From the NCBI RefSeq assembly GCF_018130825.1, contig NZ_JAFCJS010000001.1:1712627-1776626 (forward strand): a stretch of 64,000 nucleotides of DNA, in the 5' to 3' direction. Positions 9,026 through 18,268 of the stretch are shown piece by piece (the first letter of the stretch is position 1; each line of letters starts with the position of its first letter). The DNA comes from Bradyrhizobium liaoningense. GTDB taxonomy: Bacteria; Pseudomonadota; Alphaproteobacteria; Rhizobiales; Xanthobacteraceae. The notes beneath the pieces were generated by a model. It was not told where the DNA came from. It did no database searches and worked only from the letters and a program-made list of their open reading frames with translations. The position numbers and the translations under genes were made by a program.

Positions 9026-10135
9026 CTAGAACACGACGACTGAACGGATGGATTTGCCCTCGTGCATGAGGTCAAAGCCCTTGTTGATCTCTTCGAGCTT
9101 GAGCACATGGGTGATCATCGGATCGATCTGGATCTTTCCGTTCATGTACCAGTCGACGATCTTCGGCACGTCGGTACGCCCGCGCGCACCGCCGAAGGCC
9201 GTGCCGCGCCAGTTGCGCCCGGTGACGAGCTGGAACGGGCGGGTGGCGATCTCCTTGCCGGCTTCGGCGACGCCGATGATGATCGAGGTGCCCCAGCCGC
9301 GATGGCAGGCTTCCAGCGCCTGGCGCATCACGGTGGTGTTGCCGGTGCAGTCGAAGGTGTAGTCGGCGCCGCCATCGGTGAGGCCGACCAGATGCTGGAC
9401 GATGTCGCCGGTGACCTTCTTCGGGTTGACGAAGTGGGTCATGCCGAACCGGCGGCCCCAATCTTCCTTGGAGTCGTTGATGTCGACGCCGATGATCTTG
9501 TCGGCGCCGGCCATCTTGGCGCCCTGGATGACATTGAGGCCAATGCCGCCGAGGCCGAATACGACGACGTTCGAGCCCGGTTCGACCTTGGCGGTGTTGA
9601 CGACGGCGCCGACACCGGTGGTGACGCCGCAGCCGATGTAGCAGCTCTTGTCGAACGGCGCATCCTCGCGAATCTTGGCGACCGCGATCTCCGGCAGCAC
9701 GGTGAAGTTCGAGAAGGTCGAGCAGCCCATGTAATGGTAGATCGGCTTGCCCTTGTAGGAGAAGCGGCTGGTGCCGTCGGGCATCACGCCCTTGCCCTGC
9801 GTCGCGCGAATCGCGGTGCAGAGATTGGTTTTCTGGCTCAGGCAGCTTTTGCACTGCCGGCATTCCGGCGTGTAGAGCGGAATGACGTGGTCACCCGGCT
9901 TCACCGAGGTCACGCCGGGGCCGATCTCGCGGATGATCCCGGCGCCTTCATGGCCCAGGATCGACGGGAAGATTCCCTCGCTGTCGAAGCCGTCGAGCGT
10001 GTAGGCGTCGGTATGGCAGATGCCCGTTGCCTTGATCTCGACCAGGACCTCGCCGGCCTTGGGCCCTTCCAGGTCGACTTCGACGATCTCGAGCGGCTTC
10101 TTTGCTTCGAAAGCGACGGCGGCACGTGTCTTCAT
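9026..10135 (-). CDS. adhC: S-(hydroxymethyl)glutathione dehydrogenase / class III alcohol dehydrogenase
   Basis: NAD-dependent oxidation of S-hydroxymethylglutathione to S-formylglutathione; it can also reduce S-nitrosoglutathione. The 369-residue length is typical. Catalytic zinc residues lie at C40 and H62 (GHEGAG). Four Cys of the structural zinc occur in [15 protein letters not shown] (about 92-106). The Rossmann motif GLGGIGLN lies near residue 195. It lies between the XoxG-type cytochrome gene and gfa. The start has GAGGAGCT-like sequence about seven bases upstream. The S-formylglutathione hydrolase that completes the pathway is 25 kb away at 35381-36226. Confidence 0.95.
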   Translation of the reverse strand: MKTRAAVAFEAKKPLEIVEVDLEGPKAGEVLVEIKATGICHTDAYTLDGFDSEGIFPSILGHEGAGIIREIGPGVTSVKPGDHVIPLYTPECRQCKSCLSQKTNLCTAIRATQGKGVMPDGTSRFSYKGKPIYHYMGCSTFSNFTVLPEIAVAKIREDAPFDKSCYIGCGVTTGVGAVVNTAKVEPGSNVVVFGLGGIGLNVIQGAKMAGADKIIGVDINDSKEDWGRRFGMTHFVNPKKVTGDIVQHLVGLTDGGADYTFDCTGNTTVMRQALEACHRGWGTSIIIGVAEAGKEIATRPFQLVTGRNWRGTAFGGARGRTDVPKIVDWYMNGKIQIDPMITHVLKLEEINKGFDLMHEGKSIRSVVVF

Positions 10136-10195
10136 TGGTAGCTCCTCAAATTCTCGTCAGACGCCAGGAAGTAGTCTCGGCAGTCCTCGTAGCGT

Positions 10196-10717
10196 TCATT
10201 TCTTGCCCATGCAGGCGTCTTCGGCCTTGGTGTAGGCCTCTGTCTTCGCTTCCTTGTTGGCCGGGCGCTGCCGGCCCCAGGCTTCGGTGGAGCGCGCGCG
10301 CAGATAGACGTAGAGATCGTCCATGTAGCAGGCGACGTTCGGGTTGTCGCCGAAGGCCGGCATGACGTTTTCCTGCGCGGTCGAGATGTTCTTGCGGCCG
10401 GAGGCGACCACGCCGAGGAAGTCGCCGTAGCTCATGGTCTTGACGGAGTCCTTCAGCGACGGTGCGTAGGTGGATCCCATGCCGTCGGGGCCATGGCAGA
10501 CGTGGCAGTCGGAGTGATAGCGGCGGTAGCCGGAATAGGTGAACCAGTCCACGGTGCCGTCGGCCGAAATCTTGTAGGTCGGGTTTCCTTCCTTATCGAG
10601 CCATTTCCCGTCGTCTTCTTTCTTCACGGCGGCCGGGTCGCCCGGACCGTCCGCGATCGCAATTCCTCCCGACCCAACGAAGATCATCGCAGCAATGACA
10701 AAGCAGATTTTACGCAA
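10196..10717 (-). CDS. xoxG: XoxG-type c-type cytochrome, methanol-metabolism related
   Basis: Periplasmic mono-haem cytochrome expected to take electrons from XoxF. From a TTG start it is 173 residues with a signal peptide ending near AIADG. The haem is bound by C71-H-V-C74-H75, and M119 in VMPAF is the likely axial ligand. Two further Cys (130, 169) fit the 'four-Cys' methanol-metabolism cytochrome family. TTG at 10717 is preferred because GAGGAAA (complement of 10724-10730) lies six bases upstream. A longer frame opening at 10774 would start inside a perfect hairpin. It is the gene directly downstream of xoxF. Confidence 0.86.
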   Translation of the reverse strand: MRKICFVIAAMIFVGSGGIAIADGPGDPAAVKKEDDGKWLDKEGNPTYKISADGTVDWFTYSGYRRYHSDCHVCHGPDGMGSTYAPSLKDSVKTMSYGDFLGVVASGRKNISTAQENVMPAFGDNPNVACYMDDLYVYLRARSTEAWGRQRPANKEAKTEAYTKAEDACMGKK

Positions 10718-10753
10718 GAGATTTTTCCTCGGAAGGCGTTCGGTGGAGACGAA

Positions 10754-10781
10754 CCGGCGCGTGGAGCGATCCACGCGCCGG
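10754..10781 (-). terminator. Perfect hairpin between xoxF and xoxG
   Basis: A 12-bp GC-rich stem (10754-10765 against 10770-10781) with a four-base loop lies 17 bases after the xoxF stop. No T-run follows on the minus strand. It is more likely a partial terminator or mRNA-stabilising 3' structure that keeps xoxF transcripts above xoxG than a full stop. Confidence 0.65.
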
Positions 10782-10797
10782 AGCGATGCTGAGAGGC

Positions 10798-12612
10798 CTA
10801 GTTGGCCGGCAGCGAGAACACGGTCAGCGTACCGCCGAGCGCCGTGTAGTTGCTGAGGGCCGCGTAGCCGCCGACTGCGCCGAGACCGGCGGTCGGATCG
10901 GTCAGGCCTGCGGCCAGACCAATGCCGGCCCAGCCACCGACGCCGGAGAGCACTGCGACATACTGCTTGCCGCCGTTCTCATAGGTCGTGACGTTGCCGA
11001 TGATGCCGGAGGGAGTCTTGAACTTGTAGAGCTCCTTGCCGGACTTGGCGTCGACCGCCTTCAGGTAGCCTTCGAGCGTGCCGTAGAACACCACGCCGCC
11101 GGCGGTTGCGAGCGCACCCGACCAGACCGAGAACTGCTCCTTGTTCGACCAGACGATCTTGCCGGTCTTGCCGTCCCAGGCGATGAAATTGCCCATATGG
11201 CTTTCACCCTGCGGCGGATACATCGAGAGCGTCGCACCCACATAGGGCTGGCCCGCGGTGTAGCTCACCTTGAACGGCTCGTAGTCCATGCAGACGTGGT
11301 TGGTCGGAACGTAGAACAGCTGCGTGTCCGGCGAGTAGGCTGCCGGCTGCTCGTCCTTGGTGCCGAGCGCGGCCGGGCAGATGCCCTTCACGTTGTGGTC
11401 TTCACCGGCCTTGTCGGTCGAAGCTGCGTCGAGCACCTTCGGACGGCCATAGGTCGGCGAGTTCTTGTCCATGTCGACGCCGGAGGTCCAGTTCACCTTC
11501 GGATCGTACTTTTCGGCGACCAGCAGTTCGCCGTTCTCGCGGTCCATGGTGTAGGCGAGACCGTTGCGGTCGAAATGGGTCAGGAGCTTGCGCGCCTGGC
11601 CGTTGATCTGCTGATCCGAGAGGATCATTTCGTTGACGCCGTCATAGTCCCATTCGTCGTGGGGCGTCATCTGATAGACCCACTTGGCCGTGCCGGTGTC
11701 CGCGTCGCGCGCGAAAATGGTCATCGACCATTTGTTGTCGCCCGGACGCTGCTTCGGATTCCAGGTCGAGGGGTTGCCCGAGCCGTAATAGACGAGGTTC
11801 AGAGCGGGATCGTAGGACATCCAGCCCCAGGTGCAGCCGCCGCCGATCTTCCACTGATCGCCTTGCCAGGTCTTCAGCGAGGAGTCGGCCCCGACCGGCT
11901 TGCCGAGCGCCGTCGTCTTGGCCGGATCGAACTTGATCTGGTCATCCGGACCTTCGGAGAAGGCGCGCCAGACCTGCTTGCCGGACTTGAGGTCGTAGGC
12001 GGTGACGTGGCACTGCACGCCGAACTCGCCGCCGGAGATGCCGACCAGGACCTTGTCCTTGACGACGAGCGCCGCCGAGGTGCCGGTCTCACCCTTCGCA
12101 GGGTTGCCGTTGGTCGAGCTCCAGGCCACCTGGCCTGTCTTGGCATCGAGCGCGACGAGATTGGTGTCGGCCTGATGCAGGATGATCTTGCCGTCGCCAT
12201 AGGCCAGGCCGCGATTCACCGTGTCGCAGCACATCACCGGGATGACGTTCGGGTCCTGCTTGGGCTCGTATTTCCAGATGATCTTGTTCTCGTTTGAAAG
12301 GTCAATAGCGTAGACCTTGTTCGGGAACGGCGTGTGCACGTACATGACGTTGCCGATGATCAGCGGGCCGCCTTCATGGCCACGCAGCACGCCGGTCGAG
12401 AAGGTCCAGGCGACCTGGAGCTTGCCCACGTTTTGTGCGTTGATCTGGTTCAGCTTGGAATAGCGGGTATTGGCGTAGTCGCCCGCCGGCATCACCCAGT
12501 CTTTCGGGTTCTGCGACATCTTGATCAGCTCATCATTGGCTGATGCGCTGCCGACGGCGAGAACCGCCGCGGAGCCAAGATAGGTCGCCAGTAGCACCTT
12601 GCGCATAGTCAT
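10798..12612 (-). CDS. xoxF: Lanthanide-dependent methanol dehydrogenase XoxF
   Basis: Periplasmic PQQ enzyme oxidising methanol to formaldehyde with a lanthanide cofactor. It is 604 residues with a signal peptide ending near SASA (about 25). Hallmarks are the vicinal disulfide C128-C129, metal ligands E196 (GGEFG) and N280 (GSGN), catalytic D322 and the lanthanide-specific D324 (W-D-Y-D). There is a second Cys pair at C412 and C441. It closely resembles XoxF5-type enzymes. Two in-frame ATGs occur: 12612 is very close to the GGAGGAA site, while 12606 is better spaced and may be the true start. No mxaFI is in the window, so this is probably the main methanol dehydrogenase here. The C-terminal region has a Gly/Ala-rich segment typical of XoxF. 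Confidence 0.97.
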   Translation of the reverse strand: MTMRKVLLATYLGSAAVLAVGSASANDELIKMSQNPKDWVMPAGDYANTRYSKLNQINAQNVGKLQVAWTFSTGVLRGHEGGPLIIGNVMYVHTPFPNKVYAIDLSNENKIIWKYEPKQDPNVIPVMCCDTVNRGLAYGDGKIILHQADTNLVALDAKTGQVAWSSTNGNPAKGETGTSAALVVKDKVLVGISGGEFGVQCHVTAYDLKSGKQVWRAFSEGPDDQIKFDPAKTTALGKPVGADSSLKTWQGDQWKIGGGCTWGWMSYDPALNLVYYGSGNPSTWNPKQRPGDNKWSMTIFARDADTGTAKWVYQMTPHDEWDYDGVNEMILSDQQINGQARKLLTHFDRNGLAYTMDRENGELLVAEKYDPKVNWTSGVDMDKNSPTYGRPKVLDAASTDKAGEDHNVKGICPAALGTKDEQPAAYSPDTQLFYVPTNHVCMDYEPFKVSYTAGQPYVGATLSMYPPQGESHMGNFIAWDGKTGKIVWSNKEQFSVWSGALATAGGVVFYGTLEGYLKAVDAKSGKELYKFKTPSGIIGNVTTYENGGKQYVAVLSGVGGWAGIGLAAGLTDPTAGLGAVGGYAALSNYTALGGTLTVFSLPAN

Positions 12613-13118
12613 TTCCTCCGTTGGTCTCGTTTATTGTTTCCGAAGCATTGCTCAATCACCGGGCTTCTCGTCCGGCGTCTGCTCGTGCAGGGCGGTCACG
12701 GGGACCAGAAACGATGCTGTGGTGTTTCCTCCTCCTGATGAGAGCCACGGGTCCACGTGCAGGAGCGGCCCGTTCTTGTTGTTCCTGCCGCAATCCCTAG
12801 CCACTTCGCCAACGGGAAACTTGCCCAAGAGAGAAGGCGGTTTGCTTGACAGCGCACGGAGGCGAAGATTTTGATTTTGCAGTAGCGAATTCAGCGGCTT
12901 CGGTAAGCCTTTTGAGCCGCCTTCTACGCTCAGGTTCCCCTTGACGGCGGTGCAACTAAGGCGGAGGATTAAGCTTCAAGAGTGGCAATGGAACGATGGC
13001 GCTCGTTGCAAAAGACCGCTCAAATTCGAGGTAAACGTCACGCAATCACGGCTGAGGGCTCCGGCAGCGCTGGTCGCGATTCGCGTCGAATCTCCGGATC
13101 AAACCAGTGGCTGGATTA
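12613..13118. promoter_or_regulatory. Divergent control region between xoxF and an AraC regulator
   Basis: About 500 bases with no supported gene. A plus-strand promoter candidate toward the AraC gene is TTGACA (12846-12851), 18 bases, TTTGAT (12870-12875). A hairpin-forming GGCTTCGGTAAGCC and GGCGG repeats lie at 12895-12965. The xoxF ribosome-binding site GGAGGAA lies at 12613-12619 on the minus strand. No clear sigma-70 promoter for xoxF was identified. The long leader leaves room for activator binding. Confidence 0.45.
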
Positions 13119-14087
13119 ATGTCCGACACAATTCACACGCTTTCGACGACCGGAATGACGCCGAAGCGGCAGATCCAGAGCTGGATCGACGGGCTGACGA
13201 GCCTGTGCGGGTATTTCGACGTCGATCCGCTGGAGGCGTCCTCGCTCGAAGGTCGCATCGACTACACCACGGTCTCGCGCCTGAAGCTCTGCCAGATCGA
13301 GGTCAGCCAGCATCGCATCGCGCATACGCTGGCGCGAGCCAAGGCCAATGAACACCCGTACATCAAGATTCACTTCCAGACCTACGGCGTGTCCTATTTC
13401 GAGCAGGAAGGCCGCCACATCGAGATCAACCCGGGCGATATCATCGCCTATGACGTCTCCTGCCCGCATTCGATCATCAGCCCCGCCTTCACGCGTCACG
13501 ACGTGGTGATCGTGCCGAAGGCGCTGTTGCGCGATCGCGGCTTCCCATCGCAGCGGATGCCTGCGTGCAAATTGTCGGCGAAGACGGGGACGGGGCGGAT
13601 CGCCCACGATTTCGTCCATGCGACCTTCGACGAGGCGGCAAAACTGTCGGCGAACAGCGCGGTCGGCGTCGCCGATTCCCTGATCGACCTGTTGCTGCTG
13701 CCGCTGCGCGAAGCCGATACGATGTTCGACCGGGTCGGGCCCGAAGCGATGTATGTGCGCGCCCAGTTCTTCATCCGCGAGCACTTGCGCGATCCCGATC
13801 TGTGCATCGACCAGATCTCCGCCGAGCTCGGCTGCTCCAAGCGCTATCTGCACATGCTGTTCTCCGAGCGCGGCACCACGGTGAGCGACTACATCTGGCA
13901 GGCGCGCTTGCAGAACTGCCGCCAGGAGCTCGAGGCGCACGCCGGCAAGACCATCACCGACGTCGCGTTCTCCTGGGGCTTCTCCAGCTCGTCGCATTTC
14001 AGCCGCGTGTTCCGGAAATATTTCGGCGTGGTGCCGTCCTCGATCCACAAGGCGCAGCAGGGCGCCGCGAGCTCGGGCGAGCATTAG
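13119..14087 (+). CDS. AraC-family transcriptional regulator
   Basis: A 322-residue regulator with an N-terminal AraC-binding-like (cupin-type) sensing domain and a C-terminal double helix-turn-helix (about residues 225-320). The second HTH carries the family-typical ITDVAFSWGFSSSSHFSRVFRKYFG pattern in short form: ITDVAFSWGF then SHFSRVFRK. ATG at 13119 is chosen over an in-frame GTG four codons upstream because it fits the usual N-terminus. It is transcribed divergently from xoxF across a 500-base gap, so it may act on xoxF or sense an alcohol. The sequence shows no proof of that. Confidence 0.88.
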   Translation: MSDTIHTLSTTGMTPKRQIQSWIDGLTSLCGYFDVDPLEASSLEGRIDYTTVSRLKLCQIEVSQHRIAHTLARAKANEHPYIKIHFQTYGVSYFEQEGRHIEINPGDIIAYDVSCPHSIISPAFTRHDVVIVPKALLRDRGFPSQRMPACKLSAKTGTGRIAHDFVHATFDEAAKLSANSAVGVADSLIDLLLLPLREADTMFDRVGPEAMYVRAQFFIREHLRDPDLCIDQISAELGCSKRYLHMLFSERGTTVSDYIWQARLQNCRQELEAHAGKTITDVAFSWGFSSSSHFSRVFRKYFGVVPSSIHKAQQGAASSGEH

Positions 14088-14128
14088 GCTTACGCCGGAG
14101 AAAACTTCCGGCGCGGTGGCCGACGCGC

Positions 14129-14554
14129 TTACGCCGTCGTCGCGATATAGGGAATGCCGGCCACGAGAGCGACGAGCAGCGCCGCATTGCCCAGCATTCC
14201 GCTCCAATGCAGCCGGCGCAACCGACGCGGCGCCTCGGCATCGCCGGCGTCCCGCGCGCTGAGCTGGTCGTCCATCCGTTGCATGAACCAGGGGCGTCCC
14301 CAGATCGCCAGGGCTGCGATGATGCCGACGCCCATCGCGGCGAGCAGGCGGCCGTCGAGGAGGAGAACCACCGTTCCGACGATGGCAGCAACGCGCATCA
14401 CCAGGAAATGGGCATTGAACATTCCGCGCAGCAACTGGGCGACGGGCTGGATATCGAGCTTCACCAGCAGGAAGGCGGGCGAAGCCAGTGTGAAATAGCC
14501 CATCGGAAAGAGCAGGATGACCATAACGGCGACGGCGACTGCATCCGGTGTCAT
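14129..14554 (-). CDS. Small integral membrane protein, unknown function
   Basis: A 141-residue protein with about four hydrophobic segments (near residues 5-25, 45-60, 62-85 and 120-138). They are separated by a charged loop with RPWFMQRMDDQLSARD and a run of Arg. ATG at 14554 is preferred because AAAGGGG lies upstream and the longer in-frame extension to 14770 is Arg/Ser-rich and unlike a protein. It converges with the AraC gene, which ends 41 bases away, and is followed upstream by a separate transporter binding-protein gene. I do not recognise the family. Confidence 0.6.
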   Translation of the reverse strand: MTPDAVAVAVMVILLFPMGYFTLASPAFLLVKLDIQPVAQLLRGMFNAHFLVMRVAAIVGTVVLLLDGRLLAAMGVGIIAALAIWGRPWFMQRMDDQLSARDAGDAEAPRRLRRLHWSGMLGNAALLVALVAGIPYIATTA

Positions 14555-14699
14555 GCGATCGGCCCCTTTTTGACCGCCCTTGCGAGGCTTCCGGCGGCGT
14601 ACAATCATAGCGGGAAAATGCGTTCCCGACACTAGGCTTTGGTCGGAGGGCGGGCCGGGAAGGGAGCAACCGGCGCGCCAGGCGGAGACGGCGCCAGAT

Positions 14700-15689
14700 T
14701 CAGGCCGGCTCGAGGCCGAGCGACTGTGCGCTCTCGATCCAGATCGGCAGCTCGCGCTGGTACAGCGCATTGCTTTCCTTGAATCCGATCGCGGGTTCGA
14801 GCACGAAGGTCGCGAGAACCTCCTTCACCTTCGGATCGCTGTTGGCGGCGACGCAGAGCTCGGCGAGGCGGTCGACCACCGGCTGCGGCGTCGCCTTCGG
14901 CACAGCCCAGCCCGAGAAGCCGCTCACCGTGAAGAATTTTGAGGTCGCGCCCTGTTCCGGCAGCGTCTTGACGTTGGGGATCGCGTCGACCTTCTTCGAA
15001 TGCACCGCGAACACGGTGCCGCGGTCGCTTTGCAGGACCGATTGTGCGGCCGTGTAGCTGCCCATGGCGGCGTCGAGCGTGCCCTCCAGCATGCCCGTCC
15101 ACATCGGTGCCTCGCCGCGATAGTGCACCGGCTCGATGTTGAGGCCGTACTGCTTGTTGAGCTCGTTGATCGTCATGTGCGGGGCCGAGCCCGCGCTGTA
15201 GGTGCCGAAATTCACCTTGCCGCTCTTGCGCGCAAAGGCGACGAAATCCTCCAGCGTCTTGACGCCCGTCTTGGGGTTCGCGACCAGCAGCAGGCCGGCG
15301 CCGGGAATGACGCTGACGAGCGCCAGGTCCTTGTCCATGTCGTAGCCCGGATTCTTCATCACCACCCGGTTCATGATGTAGGTGGTCGAGATCGAGCACA
15401 GGATGGTGTGGCCGTCGGGCTCCACGCGGGCGACTTCGGCCGTGCCGATCGCGCCGGAGGCACCGGGCTTGTTCTCGACGACGACCGTCTTGCCGACCTG
15501 CTTGGAGATGAACTCGCCGTAGGCGCGCGCGAGCAGGTCGGTCTGTCCGCCGGCGGGGTAGCTGCAGATCATGCGGATCTGTCGCGACGGCCAGGCGCTT
15601 TGCGCCGAGGCGCTGCGCGCGACGAAAGGCATCGCGAGTGCGGCGGTCCCGGCGGCGACGAAGTGGCGGCGATCGAGTTTGGCGGACAT
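14700..15689 (-). CDS. Tripartite tricarboxylate transporter (Bug/TctC) substrate-binding protein
   Basis: A 329-residue periplasmic solute receptor of the Bug family, which binds carboxylates. The N-terminus DRRHFVAAGTAALAMPFVA is a Tat-like signal. WPSRQIRMICSYPAGGQTD is the start of the mature fold with the family-typical P-[YF]-x-x-GG-x-D segment. KPGASGAIG and PDGHT are further family motifs. No TctA or TctB membrane gene is next to it, so it is an orphan receptor, as is common in Bradyrhizobium. Ligand unknown. Its link to the methylotrophy locus is only positional. Confidence 0.88.
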   Translation of the reverse strand: MSAKLDRRHFVAAGTAALAMPFVARSASAQSAWPSRQIRMICSYPAGGQTDLLARAYGEFISKQVGKTVVVENKPGASGAIGTAEVARVEPDGHTILCSISTTYIMNRVVMKNPGYDMDKDLALVSVIPGAGLLLVANPKTGVKTLEDFVAFARKSGKVNFGTYSAGSAPHMTINELNKQYGLNIEPVHYRGEAPMWTGMLEGTLDAAMGSYTAAQSVLQSDRGTVFAVHSKKVDAIPNVKTLPEQGATSKFFTVSGFSGWAVPKATPQPVVDRLAELCVAANSDPKVKEVLATFVLEPAIGFKESNALYQRELPIWIESAQSLGLEPA

Positions 15690-15800
15690 GATTCTCTCCC
15701 CGTTTTTTGCCGAGGGTACTGCATCAGGCTGGCGCCGGCATGGGCGGTGGGCGAGACAGATTGGCGCATTCGGCCGGGCGGCGCAGTGCCCATTCCGGCG

Positions 15801-16814
15801 TCACCCGGACGATCGCACCTTTCGCGCGACTCGTAGCCAGACGATCTCGGTCAGGGCCACCGCAATCAGGCCGAACGTGCCGCCGATCAGCACGTTGATG
15901 ATGCGCTCCTCGGCGATGCCGCTGGCGCCGCCGGCAAAGGAGGCGGCGAGCGCGATGAAGAAGCAGCGCAGGCCGAAGCCGACGATATAGCGGGAGAACG
16001 AGATCAGCGTCAGGGTGGCCGCGAGCACCGCGAGCGCGTAACCGACCCGGCTCTGTGGCAGCAGGATTCCGGTAAGGAAGCCGAGCGGTACGCCGACCAG
16101 CGCGCCGGTCGCGCGCTGCTTCAGCTTGCCGGTGGAGGCGGCGAGATCGCCGACCACGACGCTTGCGGCCGACCACATCACCCATTGTCCCTGCGCGAGG
16201 TCGAGCATCTCGACCAGCGCGGCTGATGCGAACACCGCCATGGCGGTTGCGAGCGCGGGCAGAAACCATTCAGCGGCAGGCAATCCGAACGATGCTGAAG
16301 CGGCGTCGCCACGTGGCCGCCGGTCGTAGATCTGGATGGCGCAGACCAGCGCCAGCGCGATCGGAGAGGAGGCGATGATCACGCCTGCATGCCGCAGCGC
16401 TTCGGACGGACTGACGCCCTCCCGCACCTCGCAGGCGAGATAGACGGCGGGGATGAACACCCAATTGCCGAGCGTGCGGAAGTGCTCGCCATAGCGCGTC
16501 ACCGCGACCGCCAGGAAGCCGGCCAGCGCCGTCAGCATCGCGAACAGCGGCTTGATCGGAGCGGCGAGAACGAGCGCGGAAAAGGTGACGAGGATGGCAA
16601 GATAGTGCCACGCGATCACCTTGGGCGGCAGGTGCAGCCTGAGCGCGGGAATGAGCAGCGAGACCGCGACCAGGGCGAGATTGAGCAGTGCCGTCTCGCG
16701 CGCGATGAAATAGGCCGCCACCATCGGGCCGACGACGATCAACGCGCGCATCAGCTCGGCGGTTTTGATTTCGCGGGAGAGGACGTCGCGCAGGTTGGTG
16801 GCGGCAGGACTCAC
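15801..16814 (-). CDS. FUSC-type (fusaric acid resistance / aromatic exporter-like) membrane protein
   Basis: A 337-residue inner-membrane protein with two bundles of hydrophobic segments (residues about 22-160 and 190-325) separated by a hydrophilic linker with RRPRGDAAS. This duplicated bundle is the layout of FUSC/DUF2955-like exporters. No cytoplasmic domain is evident. It is the gene directly downstream of the PQQ dehydrogenase/cytochrome/binding-protein set, but a long palindrome (16878-16978) separates them, so co-transcription is uncertain. It might export an aromatic or organic acid; this is family inference. Confidence 0.65.
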   Translation of the reverse strand: MSPAATNLRDVLSREIKTAELMRALIVVGPMVAAYFIARETALLNLALVAVSLLIPALRLHLPPKVIAWHYLAILVTFSALVLAAPIKPLFAMLTALAGFLAVAVTRYGEHFRTLGNWVFIPAVYLACEVREGVSPSEALRHAGVIIASSPIALALVCAIQIYDRRPRGDAASASFGLPAAEWFLPALATAMAVFASAALVEMLDLAQGQWVMWSAASVVVGDLAASTGKLKQRATGALVGVPLGFLTGILLPQSRVGYALAVLAATLTLISFSRYIVGFGLRCFFIALAASFAGGASGIAEERIINVLIGGTFGLIAVALTEIVWLRVARKVRSSG

Positions 16815-16877
16815 GACTTCACCAAATGGCCGAATAAATGCTGCATTATACGAACTGAGACGCTGCTAGCCACATCC

Positions 16878-16978
16878 TCCGTCATTCCGGGATGCGTGCG
16901 CCGCACGCAGGCCCGGAATCCATCGTGCCGCATGCGCTGTGGAGGAATGGATTCCGGGCTCGCCCCCGGAATGACGGA
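16878..16978. repeat. CATTCCGG-type palindromic intergenic repeat
   Basis: Outer arms TCCGTCATTCCGG (16878-16890) and 16966-16978 are exact reverse complements. Inner arms GCCCGGAATCCAT (16911-16923) and 16947-16959 also pair. The same outer core, GTCATTCCGG, bounds the element at 26321-26421. It sits just after the stop of the gene ending at 16982 on the minus strand. Confidence 0.7.
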
Positions 16979-16981
16979 GCT

Positions 16982-17905
16982 TCACCGCTGAATGATCTTC
17001 ATCCAGACATCGCCGAGGATCGCCGGCTCGCGCGGCGGCAGATAGGTCAGGCCGGCCTGCTTGCCGAGCTCTGCGGTCTTTCCTTCCGCGGCGAGCTCCG
17101 TCAGCGCCTTGTTGACCGCCTCGATCAATGCGGGATCGCCGGTGAGCCCGACATAGCCGCGATTGGCGCCGATCGGATAGTAGTAGCCGGACGCGCTGAT
17201 CGCCGTATCAGGATGGGCGGCGCGGTAGGCGTCGAGGCGGGCAAGGTCGATCAGCGTTGCGTCATGGTCGCCGCGGTTGAGCGCGCCGAGGAGGTCGTCG
17301 CGACCGGGGACGAGATGCGTGATGCTGTCGATCAGGCGTCCCTTGTCGAAGGTCATCAGGATGGCATCGCCGAGCGAGCCGCTCTCGATCACAAGGCGGA
17401 GGCCGGCAAGATCGCCGATGTCGGCGATCTTGCGCCCCTGCGCCTTCGGCCCGAGCACCACTGTCATGGGCGAATAGACGTAAGGCCGGCTTGGCGCGAG
17501 CACGCCGAGTGCGACGCGACGGCGCCGGTCGTCGCGCGTGGCTCCAGTGAAGTCCGGCAGGCGCGCCGTCTTCATGCCGGGCTTGACGAGGGAATCCGTC
17601 GTCAGCGCGTAGCCGCCGACCAGGGCGCAGCGCCCGTCGGAGAGCAGTGCATTGGCCTCCAGCTGCGGGCTCGAATCCTCGTCCAGTTTGCTTTCGAACC
17701 ACTGGATCTTAAGCGGCCGTCCCATCCGCTCCGCGACTGCCTGCGCCAGCAGCACGTCGAAGCCGGCGTCGGACTTGCCCTTGTGATGCACCGAAAGCGG
17801 CGGCCGGTCCTCGTCGAGACAGATGCTCAAGGGATCGGCCGCGTGCGCGGGCGTCGCCAGCGCCGCAAGCAACGCGGCAAGACCGAGCACCTGCCGGCCC
17901 CTCAT
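16982..17905 (-). CDS. Quinoprotein dehydrogenase-associated periplasmic binding protein (XoxJ/MoxJ-like)
   Basis: A 307-residue solute-binding-fold protein with a signal peptide ending near HAADP. ICLDEDRPPLSV and GFDVLLAQAVAERMG are typical of family-3 binding proteins. Homologues beside PQQ dehydrogenases (MoxJ/XoxJ) have no ABC partners and are thought to help activate or mature the dehydrogenase. Its first codons overlap the end of the upstream cytochrome gene by four bases, so dehydrogenase, cytochrome and binding protein form one tight operon. It could be the XoxJ partner of XoxF or a dedicated partner of the 18269-19933 enzyme. Position favours the latter. Confidence 0.78.
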   Translation of the reverse strand: MRGRQVLGLAALLAALATPAHAADPLSICLDEDRPPLSVHHKGKSDAGFDVLLAQAVAERMGRPLKIQWFESKLDEDSSPQLEANALLSDGRCALVGGYALTTDSLVKPGMKTARLPDFTGATRDDRRRRVALGVLAPSRPYVYSPMTVVLGPKAQGRKIADIGDLAGLRLVIESGSLGDAILMTFDKGRLIDSITHLVPGRDDLLGALNRGDHDATLIDLARLDAYRAAHPDTAISASGYYYPIGANRGYVGLTGDPALIEAVNKALTELAAEGKTAELGKQAGLTYLPPREPAILGDVWMKIIQR

Positions 17906-18261
17906 GGCTTCCTCCGGCTCGAGACGAAGGCCCAGAGATCGCCGATCTCGTCGTCGCTGAGGATATCGCCCCAGGGTGGCATCTTGTTGTTCTTGCCGTT
18001 CTTCACGGTGGAGACGAAGCGCGTCTTGTCATCGGGAAAGACGCGCAAATCCGGTGTGATGGTGCCGGAGTTCATCATGTTGGGGCCGTGGCAGTGCGAG
18101 CATTTCGAAGCATAGGTCGACTTGCCGTGGTCGATCTGCGCCTGCAGGGGATTGCCGGTTGCGTCATCCGCGGCGCGAACGGTCGCCGCAAGCGCGGCCA
18201 TCAGCACCGCGACGGTGGCGATCGTCGCCACCGTCTTCTGAGCTACGTCTTTCAGCATCAT
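17902..18261 (-). CDS. Periplasmic c-type cytochrome partner of the quinoprotein dehydrogenase
   Basis: A 119-residue mono-haem cytochrome. It has a signal peptide ending near VRAAD (about 31), haem motif C54-S-H-C57-H58, and M94 in KMPPW as the likely axial ligand. Two ATGs (18261 and 18258) directly follow the stop of the dehydrogenase gene; a longer upstream frame lies inside that gene and is not used. The seven-base spacing to the dehydrogenase and the four-base overlap with the next gene show a three-gene operon. It probably takes electrons from the dehydrogenase encoded upstream, as XoxG does for XoxF. Confidence 0.85.
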   Translation of the reverse strand: MMLKDVAQKTVATIATVAVLMAALAATVRAADDATGNPLQAQIDHGKSTYASKCSHCHGPNMMNSGTITPDLRVFPDDKTRFVSTVKNGKNNKMPPWGDILSDDEIGDLWAFVSSRRKP

Positions 18262-18268
18262 GCCGTGG

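Noticed and set aside
10718..10774. N-terminal extension of the XoxG-type cytochrome
   Set aside because: It would begin inside a perfect hairpin. The signal peptide and the Shine-Dalgarno fit the TTG at 10717.
12599..12874. Small open frame in the xoxF leader
   Set aside because: It overlaps the xoxF start on the other strand and has no Shine-Dalgarno or family features.
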